From positions 1 through 64,000 of the forward strand of contig JAFZKN010000015.1 of the NCBI GenBank assembly GCA_017553635.1: 64,000 bases of DNA, in the 5' to 3' direction. The number at the start of each line of letters is the position of its first letter. The stretch's first letter is position 1. The notes under the pieces are model-generated. The model had not been told where the DNA came from. It did no database searches and was given only the letters and a program-made list of their open reading frames with translations. Position numbers and translations under genes: made by a program. The stretch is from Treponema sp. (GTDB taxonomy: Bacteria > Spirochaetota > Spirochaetia > Treponematales > Treponemataceae). This document shows positions 44,920 to 52,834 of this stretch, in pieces.

Positions 44920-45663
44920 TTACTTATTTTTAAATATCTTTTCTGCTTCTTTCTGAGAAATAAGGCGGCACTGCCCTTCCTGTAAATTTTCATCAAGTAC
45001 AAGAGAGCCGACTGCAATCCGTTTAAGAAAAACTACTTCGTTTTTAAGTGCAAGAAAAATGCGGCGAACTTCATGAAACTTTCCTTCGGTAACTGTAATA
45101 TTACACTCGCTTTCGTTTATAAAATCTATAAAGGCTGGAGCGCATTTCTGTAAAGGAGATTTTTTCTGAGCAGGAATTGTAATGCCACCGGCGGCCGCGT
45201 TTTTGTATTCTGTCATATCAGAGTCAGAAACTTTATCGCGAAGAATTACATGATATGTTTTTGTAATTTTATTTTCGGGAGAAGTAATGTTATGAAGGAA
45301 AGCGCCGTTTGTAGAAAAAAGCAGAAGCCCTGTCGTGTCAGAATCCAAGCGGCCGCCGCATTTTAAGCCTTTAAAATCCTCTGGAAGAAAATCAAACACT
45401 GTTTTATGCCGGTCTGATACAGTTGAACATACTGCGTCTTTGGGTTTGTTCATCATGATGTAGATGTGAGGAGTAATTTTCAGCTTTGTTCCGTTTACAG
45501 TAATTACATCAGTCAAGCGGTTTACATTAATTTTAAAATCTTTTACTTCTTTGCCGTTTACACAGATTGAATTATTTTTAAAAAAAGTTTTTTCGCTCCG
45601 CTTTGAGCAGACAGAATTTTGAGAAAAAATCGAAACAAGTGATTCATAAAAAAAAGCGTTCAT
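44920..45663 (-). CDS. RsuA/RluB-family rRNA pseudouridine synthase
   Basis: The 247-residue protein has an N-terminal S4-like RNA-binding region (ICVNGKEVKDFKINV) and a catalytic domain. Asp107 in GGRLDSDTTGLLL is the expected catalytic Asp, and VTEGKFHEVRRIFLAL is another family block. It should isomerise a uridine in small or large subunit rRNA (RsuA/RluB/E/F group); the exact site cannot be decided. The S4 domain begins with a nonstandard stretch, so the first 20 residues may be mis-started. It is convergent with pckG. Confidence 0.9.
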   Translation of the reverse strand: MNAFFYESLVSIFSQNSVCSKRSEKTFFKNNSICVNGKEVKDFKINVNRLTDVITVNGTKLKITPHIYIMMNKPKDAVCSTVSDRHKTVFDFLPEDFKGLKCGGRLDSDTTGLLLFSTNGAFLHNITSPENKITKTYHVILRDKVSDSDMTEYKNAAAGGITIPAQKKSPLQKCAPAFIDFINESECNITVTEGKFHEVRRIFLALKNEVVFLKRIAVGSLVLDENLQEGQCRLISQKEAEKIFKNK

Positions 45664-45721
45664 AAAGCTTATAAATTAAAACTAAGATACTGAGCCAAAA
45701 ATGTCAACAATCAGTAAGTGA

Positions 45722-45750
45722 TTGACAGTCGTCTAAAATGTCGATAAATT
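45722..45750 (+). promoter_or_regulatory. Promoter of tRNA-Pro
   Basis: TTGACA (45722-45727), a 17-bp spacer, TAAATT (45745-45750). The predicted start is about 7 nt ahead of the tRNA gene. Confidence 0.6.
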
Positions 45751-45764
45751 ATTGTTATTGATTA

Positions 45765-45837
45765 CGGGTAATAGCGCAGTTGGTAGCGCGCAACGTTCGG
45801 GACGTTGAGGTCGGGGGTTCGAATCTCCCTTACCCGA
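45765..45837 (+). tRNA. tRNA-Pro (anticodon CGG)
   Basis: The cloverleaf is complete: acceptor CGGGTAA / TTACCCG, D stem GCGC/GCGC, anticodon stem CAACG/CGTTG with loop TTCGGGA (anticodon CGG at 45798-45800), and T stem with loop TTCGAAT. The T stem has one G-U pair. The discriminator is A45837. The 3' CCA is not encoded and must be added enzymatically. A T-rich stretch follows. Confidence 0.97.
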
Positions 45838-45845
45838 TTTTTTTA

Positions 45846-45977
45846 TGTCCATTTCCATTTTTATCGTTTTCTGTGCGGGATCTCTTTACGCACAATAATA
45901 TTTCATGCGATGCAGGATATCGCTTACTGACTGGTGAGTCGATTGAATGCGGAGTAGAACTTTCACTAAACTCATAA
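45846..45977 (+). pseudogene. Possible remnant of an exported-protein gene
   Basis: ATG 45846 opens a 17-codon frame reading like a bare signal peptide (MSISIFIVFCAGSLYAQ) and then meets a stop. Downstream, in another frame, is a fragment reading CDAGYRLLTGESIECGVELS. It faintly resembles the GYRLPTEAEWE segment of formylglycine-generating-enzyme-like domains. Together they suggest a decayed gene with frameshifts. Very weak evidence. Confidence 0.25.
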
Positions 45978-45996
45978 ACTTAAATATCTTTATGAT

Positions 45997-46035
45997 AAAA
46001 AAAACGGAGAACCATATTCAAAATACAGTTCTCCG
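45997..46035 (-). terminator. Intrinsic terminator of the CsgG/DUF4810/DUF799 operon
   Basis: On the minus strand an 8-bp stem CGGAGAAC / GTTCTCCG (46035-46028 and 46012-46005) is followed by eight U (46004-45997). A second weaker hairpin lies between it and the stop codon. Confidence 0.85.
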
Positions 46036-46085
46036 CTTCTGATAATTCTTCGTATCAGAAAAAATAATTAATATTATCCTTCTGC

Positions 46086-46772
46086 TTATTTAGAAGAAGT
46101 CATATCAACTTTTGTCGGCATAGCAGTCATCTTTCCATCTGCTCCATACTGAGGGTGATATTTTCCGTAAGGCATATCACTAAGAGCAACCTGGTTACAA
46201 GAAACTGCAATAGACCAATAATCAGTTACAGCCGTTTTAACTGCATCTGCTGTAAGTTTTACAAGTGAACCCAAAAGGCTTCCACTTGAATTGAAACCGG
46301 TAGATGTATCACATACAATCTTTCCATCACGACGATAAATAATTTCGTTTGTCTTTGTAGATCTGAAAATGTAATCAATTTCAATGATAATCTTTGCACC
46401 GATTGGAGCTTTTCTCCAGTCTTTGATTACAGTAAATACTGCAACATCAGCACCAAACATCTGTCTGAATTTTTTAAGATCACCATTAACAAATCTTTCT
46501 GAATCGTATGCACTTTCACGCTGAAGTGTTTCCATTGTCATTACTGGTGGAAGAACATAATATCCTGCTTCTGCCATTGGAACATTTAATGTTGTATAGA
46601 AATAATCCTTTGCATCTGCATTATTAGAATTATTAATTGGTGGCATGATGAGGAAAATTACCGGCTTCTCTTCATACATCTTCGGGAATGCAACTTCCTT
46701 TGTTAATGAAGTACATGACATTACTAAGAAAGTCAAAAGAACTGCTGAAATGTGTGTTATAAATTTTTTCAT
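46086..46772 (-). CDS. DUF799-family lipoprotein
   Basis: The 228-residue protein has a signal peptide with lipobox VMSC (about residues 17-20) and a body with KPVIFLIMPPINNSNNADAKDYFYTTL. This matches the DUF799 (GNA1162-like) family, which adopts a TolB-N-like fold and is encoded with CsgG and DUF4810 proteins in many bacteria. It is probably an outer-membrane-associated lipoprotein of a surface secretion or transport complex. It overlaps the DUF4810 gene by 4 bp and is the last gene of the operon. Function is not established for the family. Confidence 0.85.
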   Translation of the reverse strand: MKKFITHISAVLLTFLVMSCTSLTKEVAFPKMYEEKPVIFLIMPPINNSNNADAKDYFYTTLNVPMAEAGYYVLPPVMTMETLQRESAYDSERFVNGDLKKFRQMFGADVAVFTVIKDWRKAPIGAKIIIEIDYIFRSTKTNEIIYRRDGKIVCDTSTGFNSSGSLLGSLVKLTADAVKTAVTDYWSIAVSCNQVALSDMPYGKYHPQYGADGKMTAMPTKVDMTSSK

Positions 46773-47134
46773 TTTGCTAACCTCTTCAAAATGCTTCCTA
46801 CAAATACTTCAGATTCAGGATATAATTCTACTTCCTTAGCAAACATAGCTTTTGCTTCTGCCGTCTTTCCTTTTTTCATAAGGATATAACCATAGTCAGC
46901 ATAGACTCCTGGTGGAACTGTTCCACGAGTTGCCTTCTGTTTTTCAATAATTTTTTCATAAGTCTTGATAAGTTCATCCAATGATTTATTATCAGCCTTT
47001 TTTATATAATTATAATAATCTTTCTGATAATCATACCATGAATACAATGGTTTACTTGTTGCACAAGAAAATGCAAAAAAAGCAATAAATGAAATTAAAG
47101 CAATTTTTACAAATCTTCCGACAGATTTTTTCAT
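46769..47134 (-). CDS. DUF4810-family lipoprotein
   Basis: The 121-residue protein has a signal peptide with lipobox FSCA (about residues 21-24). Its mature part begins with the family hallmark KPLYSWYDYQKDYYNYIKK and continues with a TPR-like helical part (ADYGYILMKKGKTAEAKAMFAKEVELYPES). It lies 2 bp after csgG-like 47137 and overlaps the DUF799 gene by 4 bp, so the three are co-translated. The conserved triple arrangement suggests one complex. Confidence 0.85.
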   Translation of the reverse strand: MKKSVGRFVKIALISFIAFFAFSCATSKPLYSWYDYQKDYYNYIKKADNKSLDELIKTYEKIIEKQKATRGTVPPGVYADYGYILMKKGKTAEAKAMFAKEVELYPESEVFVGSILKRLAK

Positions 47135-47136
47135 TC

Positions 47137-48075
47137 CTATTCTCCTTGAATTTCGTATTTAGCTAAACGAGCTGCGTCAACTGCTCCCTCGACAAGTTCA
47201 ACATATGCATATTCATCTGCCACTGTGGTTCCACCCACAGAAAGAACTTTTACCTTTCCAACCTGTTTTCCAGGAAGAGTAACCAACATACCTGTCTGAG
47301 GATTCTTAACTTTTTTACCAGCTTCATATACTGATAAAACAGAACCTTTTTTAAGTCCCTGTTTTGCACCACCGGCAATGATAATTCCTTCGCTGTCATA
47401 AGAAAGGAAATAAGATTTCCATGGTCTGTCCATACAAGTCTGTTCAATGTTATCTACAAGCATTTCGATAGCAGCAGAAATAGCTTTATCACTCAATGTT
47501 GCATCATATCCCTGAACACTACCCATTCCGAGTACAGTTTTAGATGAACTTTCTGCTTCACCTTTTCCTTCTTCAGAATAAATAATCTGTCCTGTATGAA
47601 CATCAACAAGACGAATATTTACGCCAGCTTCAACAACCTGCTTTTTTGCACTTGATAAGAATCCAACTTCACCAGTTACCTTGCGGCCAAATTCTGTAAC
47701 AGATCCAATGATAAGGTAATCAGCAGGAACTTTTATAGAAGCAGCTCCATGCTTATCGATTTCAGCCTGAATTTTATCTGCATCTGCTCTTTCAAGAAGA
47801 ATAAACTTTCCTCTGGCAGCAAGCTTTGCAGAAAGAATGTCTACAGCCTGTTTTCCTAACGGATCATTCTCTTTGTCATAAAAAGCGCCTTTGCCATATT
47901 CAGTTTCATTTGAGAAACGTGCAATAGCAACAACTCTTTTCAACCCCTGATAGTCCTGGGCAGCAACTCCTTCATTTAAGCTTCCTTCAACTTTTGACAC
48001 AGTAGATGTTGTTTCACAGTTCATAAAAAGAAATAAACTTAGAAAGCATACAAGCGTTAAAGAAACTTTTTTCAT
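47137..48075 (-). CDS. CsgG-family lipoprotein
   Basis: The 312-residue protein has a signal peptide and lipobox MNCE (Cys20). The CsgG/TolB-N-like domain includes LKRVVAIARFSNETEYG and GKFILLERADADKIQAE. CsgG proteins form outer-membrane secretion channels for curli. This shorter type, with the DUF4810 and DUF799 partners, has no curli genes nearby, so the cargo is unknown. A C-terminal extension after residue 225 has strands (GKQVGKVKVLSVGG). GAGAGG precedes ATG 48075. The promoter is TTGCAA-16-TATAAT next to a large palindrome shared with mntP. Confidence 0.85.
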   Translation of the reverse strand: MKKVSLTLVCFLSLFLFMNCETTSTVSKVEGSLNEGVAAQDYQGLKRVVAIARFSNETEYGKGAFYDKENDPLGKQAVDILSAKLAARGKFILLERADADKIQAEIDKHGAASIKVPADYLIIGSVTEFGRKVTGEVGFLSSAKKQVVEAGVNIRLVDVHTGQIIYSEEGKGEAESSSKTVLGMGSVQGYDATLSDKAISAAIEMLVDNIEQTCMDRPWKSYFLSYDSEGIIIAGGAKQGLKKGSVLSVYEAGKKVKNPQTGMLVTLPGKQVGKVKVLSVGGTTVADEYAYVELVEGAVDAARLAKYEIQGE

Positions 48076-48137
48076 TTATACCTCTCTTCATCGATTTTCA
48101 GACGCTCATATTGACTGATAATCAATGCATTTCTTTT

Positions 48138-48165
48138 ATTATAACATAAGGGCACTATATTGCAA
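48138..48165 (-). promoter_or_regulatory. Promoter of the CsgG-like operon
   Basis: On the minus strand TTGCAA (48165-48160), a 16-bp spacer, TATAAT (48143-48138), with about a 55-nt leader to the ATG. Its -35 box abuts the palindrome at 48165-48201. Confidence 0.55.
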
Positions 48166-48201
48166 GTACAATATTGACAATTCTATAGTCAATATTGTAC
48201 T
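48165..48201. promoter_or_regulatory. 37-bp palindromic operator overlapping the mntP promoter
   Basis: Two perfect 14-bp arms, AGTACAATATTGAC and GTCAATATTGTACT, are separated by 9 bp. The left arm contains the mntP -35 box (TTGACA 48174-48179) and the right arm runs into its -10 box (TACTAT 48198-48203, spacer 18). The other side touches the -35 box of the divergent CsgG-like operon. A dimeric regulator bound here would control both directions. Confidence 0.75.
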
Positions 48202-48219
48202 ATTGGAAAAATATAACAT

Positions 48220-48819
48220 ATGTCACTCAATATAATTTTCTTCATAAACAGCATACTTCTCGGAACAGGACTTGCAATGGATGCATTTTCAATTTCGCTT
48301 GCGAATGCCCTTAACGAACCCGGAATGAAAAAATCTTCGATGCTCAAAATTGCCGGTGTATTCGGTATTTTTCAATTTATAATGCCATTAATCGGATGGA
48401 TTTGCGTCCATACTATCGTTATATTTTTTTCAAATTTTCATAAAATCATACCATGGATTGCACTTATTATTCTGCTTTACATCGGCACAAAGATGATAAT
48501 TGAATCACTCAAAAAAAATGATGTTGAAAAAAGCGATGATAAAACTGTCCTCAGTTTTTCAACTCTTTTACTGCAGGGAATCGCAACATCAATCGATGCA
48601 CTTTCTGCAGGTTTTACGATAGCAGATTATTCACTTTCAACTGCAGTTTTATCATCACTTATAATCGGAGCAGTAACTTTTGCAATCTGCCTTTTCGGAC
48701 TGCTAATCGGCAGAAAAGCAGGTTCACATATCGGGAAAAATGCTTCCATCATCGGTGGAATTATTCTTATTGGTATTGGAATTGAAATTTTCATCAAGGG
48801 CGTTTTTTACGCCGGATAA
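48220..48819 (+). CDS. mntP: Manganese efflux pump MntP-like
   Basis: The 199-residue protein has six membrane helices in two inverted repeats and the family motif LGTGLAMDAFSISLANAL, with a second one at LLQGIATSIDALSAGFTI. The Asp residues in these motifs are the metal-binding positions of MntP. It should export Mn2+. No yybP-ykoY riboswitch precedes it (5' leader only about 10 nt). Instead a perfect 14-bp palindrome overlaps the promoter. The start ATG lacks a strong Shine-Dalgarno. Its 3' end overlaps the convergent purF by 13 bp. Confidence 0.88.
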   Translation: MSLNIIFFINSILLGTGLAMDAFSISLANALNEPGMKKSSMLKIAGVFGIFQFIMPLIGWICVHTIVIFFSNFHKIIPWIALIILLYIGTKMIIESLKKNDVEKSDDKTVLSFSTLLLQGIATSIDALSAGFTIADYSLSTAVLSSLIIGAVTFAICLFGLLIGRKAGSHIGKNASIIGGIILIGIGIEIFIKGVFYAG

Positions 48820-50237
48820 ATTCCTTCGAAGCATCCGCGGCACCATCCTTCGCATTTTTTTTCATCTTCATTTATACATGAACGCAGTGCACTTATCATT
48901 CCTTCCAGAGAAATAAATGCAAGTGAATCAGAACCTATTTCTTTTCTTATTTCTTCAAGTTCATGCGTACTGGAAATCAATTCATTTTTACTAGGTGTAT
49001 CAATTCCGAGATGACATGGATATTTTACAGGTGGTGAACTTACTCTAAAGTGAACTTCTTTCGCACCTGCCCTTCTCAATATTTCAACGAGACGGCGGCT
49101 TGTAGTTCCACGAACGATTGAATCATCAATTACGACAACACGTTTACCGGAAAGGTCACTCTTTATTGCATTGAGTTTTACAAAAACCATTGCTTCTCTT
49201 TCTGCCTGAGTAGGAGCGATAAAAGTTCTTCCGATATATTTATTTTTTATGATTCCTGTTACATAAGGAATTTTACTTGCCTTTGAATATCCAAGTGCTG
49301 CACCTATTCCACTGTCAGGAACTCCTATTACAACATCTGCTTCTACACCGGATTCTTTTGCAAGAATTTCTCCCATTTTGTAACGGGCTTCCTGTACTGC
49401 AATTCCATCAATAACAGAATCAGGCCGGGCAAAATAGACATATTCAAAAACACAAGTCTGTTTTTTTTCTTTTAAATATTCGATTGAATTTATTCCTTTG
49501 TCAGAAATTACTATTACTTCACCAGGAATAATATCACGGATAAAACATCCGTTTACAGCATCAACCGCACATGACTCTGATGCAAGAATATAACCGTTTT
49601 CAACCTTTCCAAGACACAGAGGCCTTATTCCACTTGGATCACGAACTCCAATAAGCATATTTTCTGTCATAATACATAATGCAAAAGATCCTTTAATCAG
49701 TTTTGCAGTCTGTATTACTGAATCAATAAAGTGTCTGTCTTTTAAAGTATCTTCGGGTGTACTTCCAAGCCGTCCGCCGTTTTCGATAAATTTTCTTACG
49801 ATGAGTTTTAAAATTACTTCACTGTCACTTGAACTTGAAAAAGTACTCCCATTATCTTCGAGTATTTCGCGAAGTTCAGAATGATTTACAAGCTGACCAT
49901 TATGTGCCAGTGCAATTGAACCGTTTTTAAATGTATTTAAAAACGGCTGTGCATTTTCGATTGTCCTTCCGCCAGCTGTCGCATAACGCACGTGAGCCAC
50001 TGCAATCGAACCTTTTAGTTTTTCAAAATCTGACTGCTTAAAAACTTCGCCGACAAGTCCTTTACCTTTGTGAAGACTGATTTTTTTCTCATTCTCACCT
50101 GCATTTAAATTACTGACAGCAATTCCAGCACTTTCCTGACCGCGATGCTGAAGCGAAGTAAGAGCAAAATAAGAAAGCCCTGCAGCATTTTCAACCCCAA
50201 AAATCCCTGCAACGCCACACTCATCTTTAAAGCCCAT
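48807..50237 (-). CDS. purF: Amidophosphoribosyltransferase
   Basis: PurF makes phosphoribosylamine from PRPP using the amide of glutamine, the first step of purine synthesis. The 476-residue protein starts MGFKDECGVAGIFG, and the Cys after the short propeptide is the glutaminase nucleophile. The PRPP-binding motif VVVIDDSIVRGTTSRR is in the C-terminal half. C-terminal cysteines (CEGWCRGC) may bind a metal cluster. I start at ATG 50237 (GGGG upstream). The longer frame from 50342 would translate a terminator-containing leader RNA. The leader and promoter resemble those of gltD. Confidence 0.95.
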   Translation of the reverse strand: MGFKDECGVAGIFGVENAAGLSYFALTSLQHRGQESAGIAVSNLNAGENEKKISLHKGKGLVGEVFKQSDFEKLKGSIAVAHVRYATAGGRTIENAQPFLNTFKNGSIALAHNGQLVNHSELREILEDNGSTFSSSSDSEVILKLIVRKFIENGGRLGSTPEDTLKDRHFIDSVIQTAKLIKGSFALCIMTENMLIGVRDPSGIRPLCLGKVENGYILASESCAVDAVNGCFIRDIIPGEVIVISDKGINSIEYLKEKKQTCVFEYVYFARPDSVIDGIAVQEARYKMGEILAKESGVEADVVIGVPDSGIGAALGYSKASKIPYVTGIIKNKYIGRTFIAPTQAEREAMVFVKLNAIKSDLSGKRVVVIDDSIVRGTTSRRLVEILRRAGAKEVHFRVSSPPVKYPCHLGIDTPSKNELISSTHELEEIRKEIGSDSLAFISLEGMISALRSCINEDEKKCEGWCRGCFEGIYPA

Positions 50238-50261
50238 ATCTAACCCCGGAATATTTAAAAT

Positions 50262-50363
50262 AAAAAAAGACACCGCAGACACAATCCTGCTCCAGGTCAG
50301 GATAATATCCACGGCGTCTTTGCCTATGTTCAACATTATCATGAAATTACGTCAGTCAGTCAA
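50262..50363 (-). promoter_or_regulatory. purF promoter and conserved leader with terminator
   Basis: On the minus strand: -35 TTGACT (50363-50358), 17 bp, -10 GATAAT (50340-50335). A leader of about 63 nt (50324-50262) follows, opening with GGCAAAGA and ending in TGTCTGCGG and a seven-U run. A 10-bp stem (AAAGACGCCG / CGGTGTCTTT, one G-U) encloses a second hairpin (ATCCTG / CAGGAT). The purF ATG lies 24 nt beyond. The same element precedes gltD. It may be an attenuator or riboswitch. Confidence 0.7.
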
Positions 50364-50382
50364 TACTCTCCTCATCAGACCT

Positions 50383-51453
50383 TCACCGCATTCTGTCATT
50401 ACTTGAATAATATTCTTCTTTATTTTTGTACATAAGTGAATCTACTTCGAGAAGTTTTTCTTCCAGAGTAGAGTTAACATAATCATCCATGCGCACAATT
50501 CCATAAGCCACGGAAAGTTGTTCAACAACATCAATTTTCCAGGATTTAAGGTTTTCCTCGAACTGCTCACAAAGATCCTTTTTTGACGGAACATAACCAT
50601 CGAGAATTGCAACAAATTCATCACCACCGATTCTAAAGCAGCTGCCATACGGAGAAAAGGTTTTTAAAATACATTGAGCGGCTGCAACAATCAATTCATC
50701 GCCGGCTTTATGTCCTTTTGTATCATTTACACGCTTTAAACCGTTTATGTCAAAATTCATAATCAGACAGCTTATTTTCTTTTCCTTTAATTTTTCAAGA
50801 TATCTGTCAAAGCTTAAACGATTATTCAATCCGGTAAGCTGGTCATTTCCCATAAGGAATTTATAATTTTTCGCATGAGCCAATGCACGGATTTTCAAAT
50901 TCATCATATAGCTTGAAAACAAAACGCTCATAATACCGTATACAACTGCATTTGAAAGATTGTTTGCATAAATAGCTCCGCTTTGATGAGTAACCACAAG
51001 ATAAATGTAAATAAAATCAGAAATAATTATAACCAGAGAAACAGCAATAGGTCTGATTGTAAAAAGAAGAGGAACTGCAAAAAGAAAAACTATAAAAGTA
51101 GTTGTCTGTGCTTCACTGTTTACAAAAATTCCTATTATTGCTCCAAGAATAAGCGAACCGCAGATTCCGATATAAGGAATTAAACGGAAATCTCTCTTTA
51201 ATTTAATATTTACAGTCGTTAAAACGACAAGTATAAAATAATAAACTGCGCTTATTTTATAGATTCTTGCCATGATTGATAGAATTGAAGAAAATGACAC
51301 CTGGATAAGAAGAATTATGTAGGCAACAAAAGCAAGACATGAAAAAACAAGGGCATTTTTAAGGTTAGCTGAAAAAATTTCCTTTTCAACTCTTTTGTAT
51401 TCTTCTTTTGAAATCCCGCCGTAAAAGATGCAATTTAAAATACTTTCTTTCAT
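50383..51453 (-). CDS. Membrane-bound diguanylate cyclase (GGDEF)
   Basis: The 356-residue protein has six N-terminal membrane helices (about residues 30-190, MASE-like sensor). A GGDEF domain follows with the intact active-site motif RIGGDEFVAIL and the upstream metal site MNFDINGLKRVNDTKGH. It should make c-di-GMP from two GTP. The product-inhibition RxxD site is absent before GGDEF. It lies upstream of purF in the same direction, but purF has its own promoter. The other GGDEF gene is 39 bp upstream. Confidence 0.92.
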   Translation of the reverse strand: MKESILNCIFYGGISKEEYKRVEKEIFSANLKNALVFSCLAFVAYIILLIQVSFSSILSIMARIYKISAVYYFILVVLTTVNIKLKRDFRLIPYIGICGSLILGAIIGIFVNSEAQTTTFIVFLFAVPLLFTIRPIAVSLVIIISDFIYIYLVVTHQSGAIYANNLSNAVVYGIMSVLFSSYMMNLKIRALAHAKNYKFLMGNDQLTGLNNRLSFDRYLEKLKEKKISCLIMNFDINGLKRVNDTKGHKAGDELIVAAAQCILKTFSPYGSCFRIGGDEFVAILDGYVPSKKDLCEQFEENLKSWKIDVVEQLSVAYGIVRMDDYVNSTLEEKLLEVDSLMYKNKEEYYSSNDRMR

Positions 51454-51492
51454 CTGAATAAATTCTCACCGATTATGTATCTCAATTAAATA

Positions 51493-52782
51493 TCAGAATG
51501 CAACAATATTATTTCGTCCGTTTGATTTTGCTTCGTACATAGCCTTATCTACGCGGTCAAATACACCGGTTACAGTATCATCAACCTTTACTTCTGTAAG
51601 ACCAATACTGCATGTCAGTTTTCCAATTTTTTCAAAACTTGCTTCTGATATTTTAATCCTGAGCTGATCTGCAATATCCTTAAGCTTTTTTATTTCAGTA
51701 TCATAGCATACACAGACAAATTCTTCTCCACCCCATCTTCCTATTATGAATTCATAAGGCTTTATAAAATCATCAACAACCTTTACAAACTGCTTGAGGA
51801 CAATATCACCGACAGAATGTCCAAACTGGTCATTTACCTTTTTAAAAAAATCCAGATCAAGCATCATCAGAAAACATTTTCTTCCCTTTGATTTTAAACT
51901 GTCAATTGCGTTACCTATCTCTGTTTCGATTCTTCCATGGTTGAAAATTGAAGTAAGGGTATCTTTAGAAGCGAGTTCTTCGTATTTTTTCAGCGTATCA
52001 AAGAGCTGAATTGAATTTTCATGAATATCCTGAACCATAAACACAAATCTGAAATCATCTTCGTTAGTTGTATTTGTTCTGCTGAATATAAGTTTAACCC
52101 AGATAAATATTCCTTTAAGGTTTTTCATCTGACAATCAAAAGAAGCAGTGCGCCCCGGAAAAAGATTCTTTTTAAGATATTCAGGATCTGTTCTTTCAAG
52201 AAAAAGTTTCTGATCTTCCGGCCATATCATATTTACAATCATATTGCGCCATGTTGTATATTGAACGTCATAATTCTGAGGGTTGCTTGAAATTTCTGTT
52301 ACATTGATGCTGTACGCAATATCTTTTATCAAATCTACGTACATAGAAAAAAGATATGAACTTTGAATCGTATCGATTTTTTTATCCGTAAGGAATTCAC
52401 GAAGATACTCGCTGTTATCAAGTTCATCAAGAATGAACATGTACTGCTTTCCTTCTTCATCAAGAGGATAAATAGAAATCTGAATTAAATAACTTTTTCC
52501 GTTGATATGAAATTTAATGCGGTCTACATATTTTCCCTTAAACTGTCCTATCATAGGGATAAATACATGGTAATCATCTGCAATTTTTGCAGGACTGTCG
52601 CTTAAATGGAACCAGAGCTTTTCTACAAGGTTTTTATAACTGCCTTCGTTATCCAGAAGTTTTTCAAAAAGTCCAGTTTTTTTTACTGTTCTATATGAAT
52701 CGCTTACTGCATCTGCTATAAGTATTGCGTCAACCTTTTCATATAACAAGTCAGAAACCTGATTTTTTGATAACTCTCCCAT
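51493..52782 (-). CDS. Diguanylate cyclase with PAS-like sensor region (GGEEF)
   Basis: The 429-residue protein has no membrane segments. A PAS-like region (about residues 200-265, AYSIN...KGIFIWVKLIFSRTNTTNEDDFRFVFMVQDI) precedes a GGDEF domain with motif GRWGGEEFVCVC, a functional variant, and metal site LMMLDLDFFKKVNDQFGHS. The inhibitory RxxD site is absent. It should synthesise c-di-GMP. GGAG precedes ATG 52782. It lies between gltD and the membrane-bound GGDEF gene. Confidence 0.9.
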   Translation of the reverse strand: MGELSKNQVSDLLYEKVDAILIADAVSDSYRTVKKTGLFEKLLDNEGSYKNLVEKLWFHLSDSPAKIADDYHVFIPMIGQFKGKYVDRIKFHINGKSYLIQISIYPLDEEGKQYMFILDELDNSEYLREFLTDKKIDTIQSSYLFSMYVDLIKDIAYSINVTEISSNPQNYDVQYTTWRNMIVNMIWPEDQKLFLERTDPEYLKKNLFPGRTASFDCQMKNLKGIFIWVKLIFSRTNTTNEDDFRFVFMVQDIHENSIQLFDTLKKYEELASKDTLTSIFNHGRIETEIGNAIDSLKSKGRKCFLMMLDLDFFKKVNDQFGHSVGDIVLKQFVKVVDDFIKPYEFIIGRWGGEEFVCVCYDTEIKKLKDIADQLRIKISEASFEKIGKLTCSIGLTEVKVDDTVTGVFDRVDKAMYEAKSNGRNNIVAF

Positions 52783-52834
52783 ACTCCGTCCTTACTTCGA
52801 GATATGTCTATTATCACACTGAACGGTCAAGTTT

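Noticed and set aside
48180..48219. yybP-ykoY Mn riboswitch before mntP
   Set aside because: The leader is only about 10 nt after the predicted start, too short for the riboswitch.
50237..50342. Upstream extension of purF (35 extra codons)
   Set aside because: It would translate the promoter-proximal leader and terminator, and PurF must begin just ahead of the nucleophile Cys.
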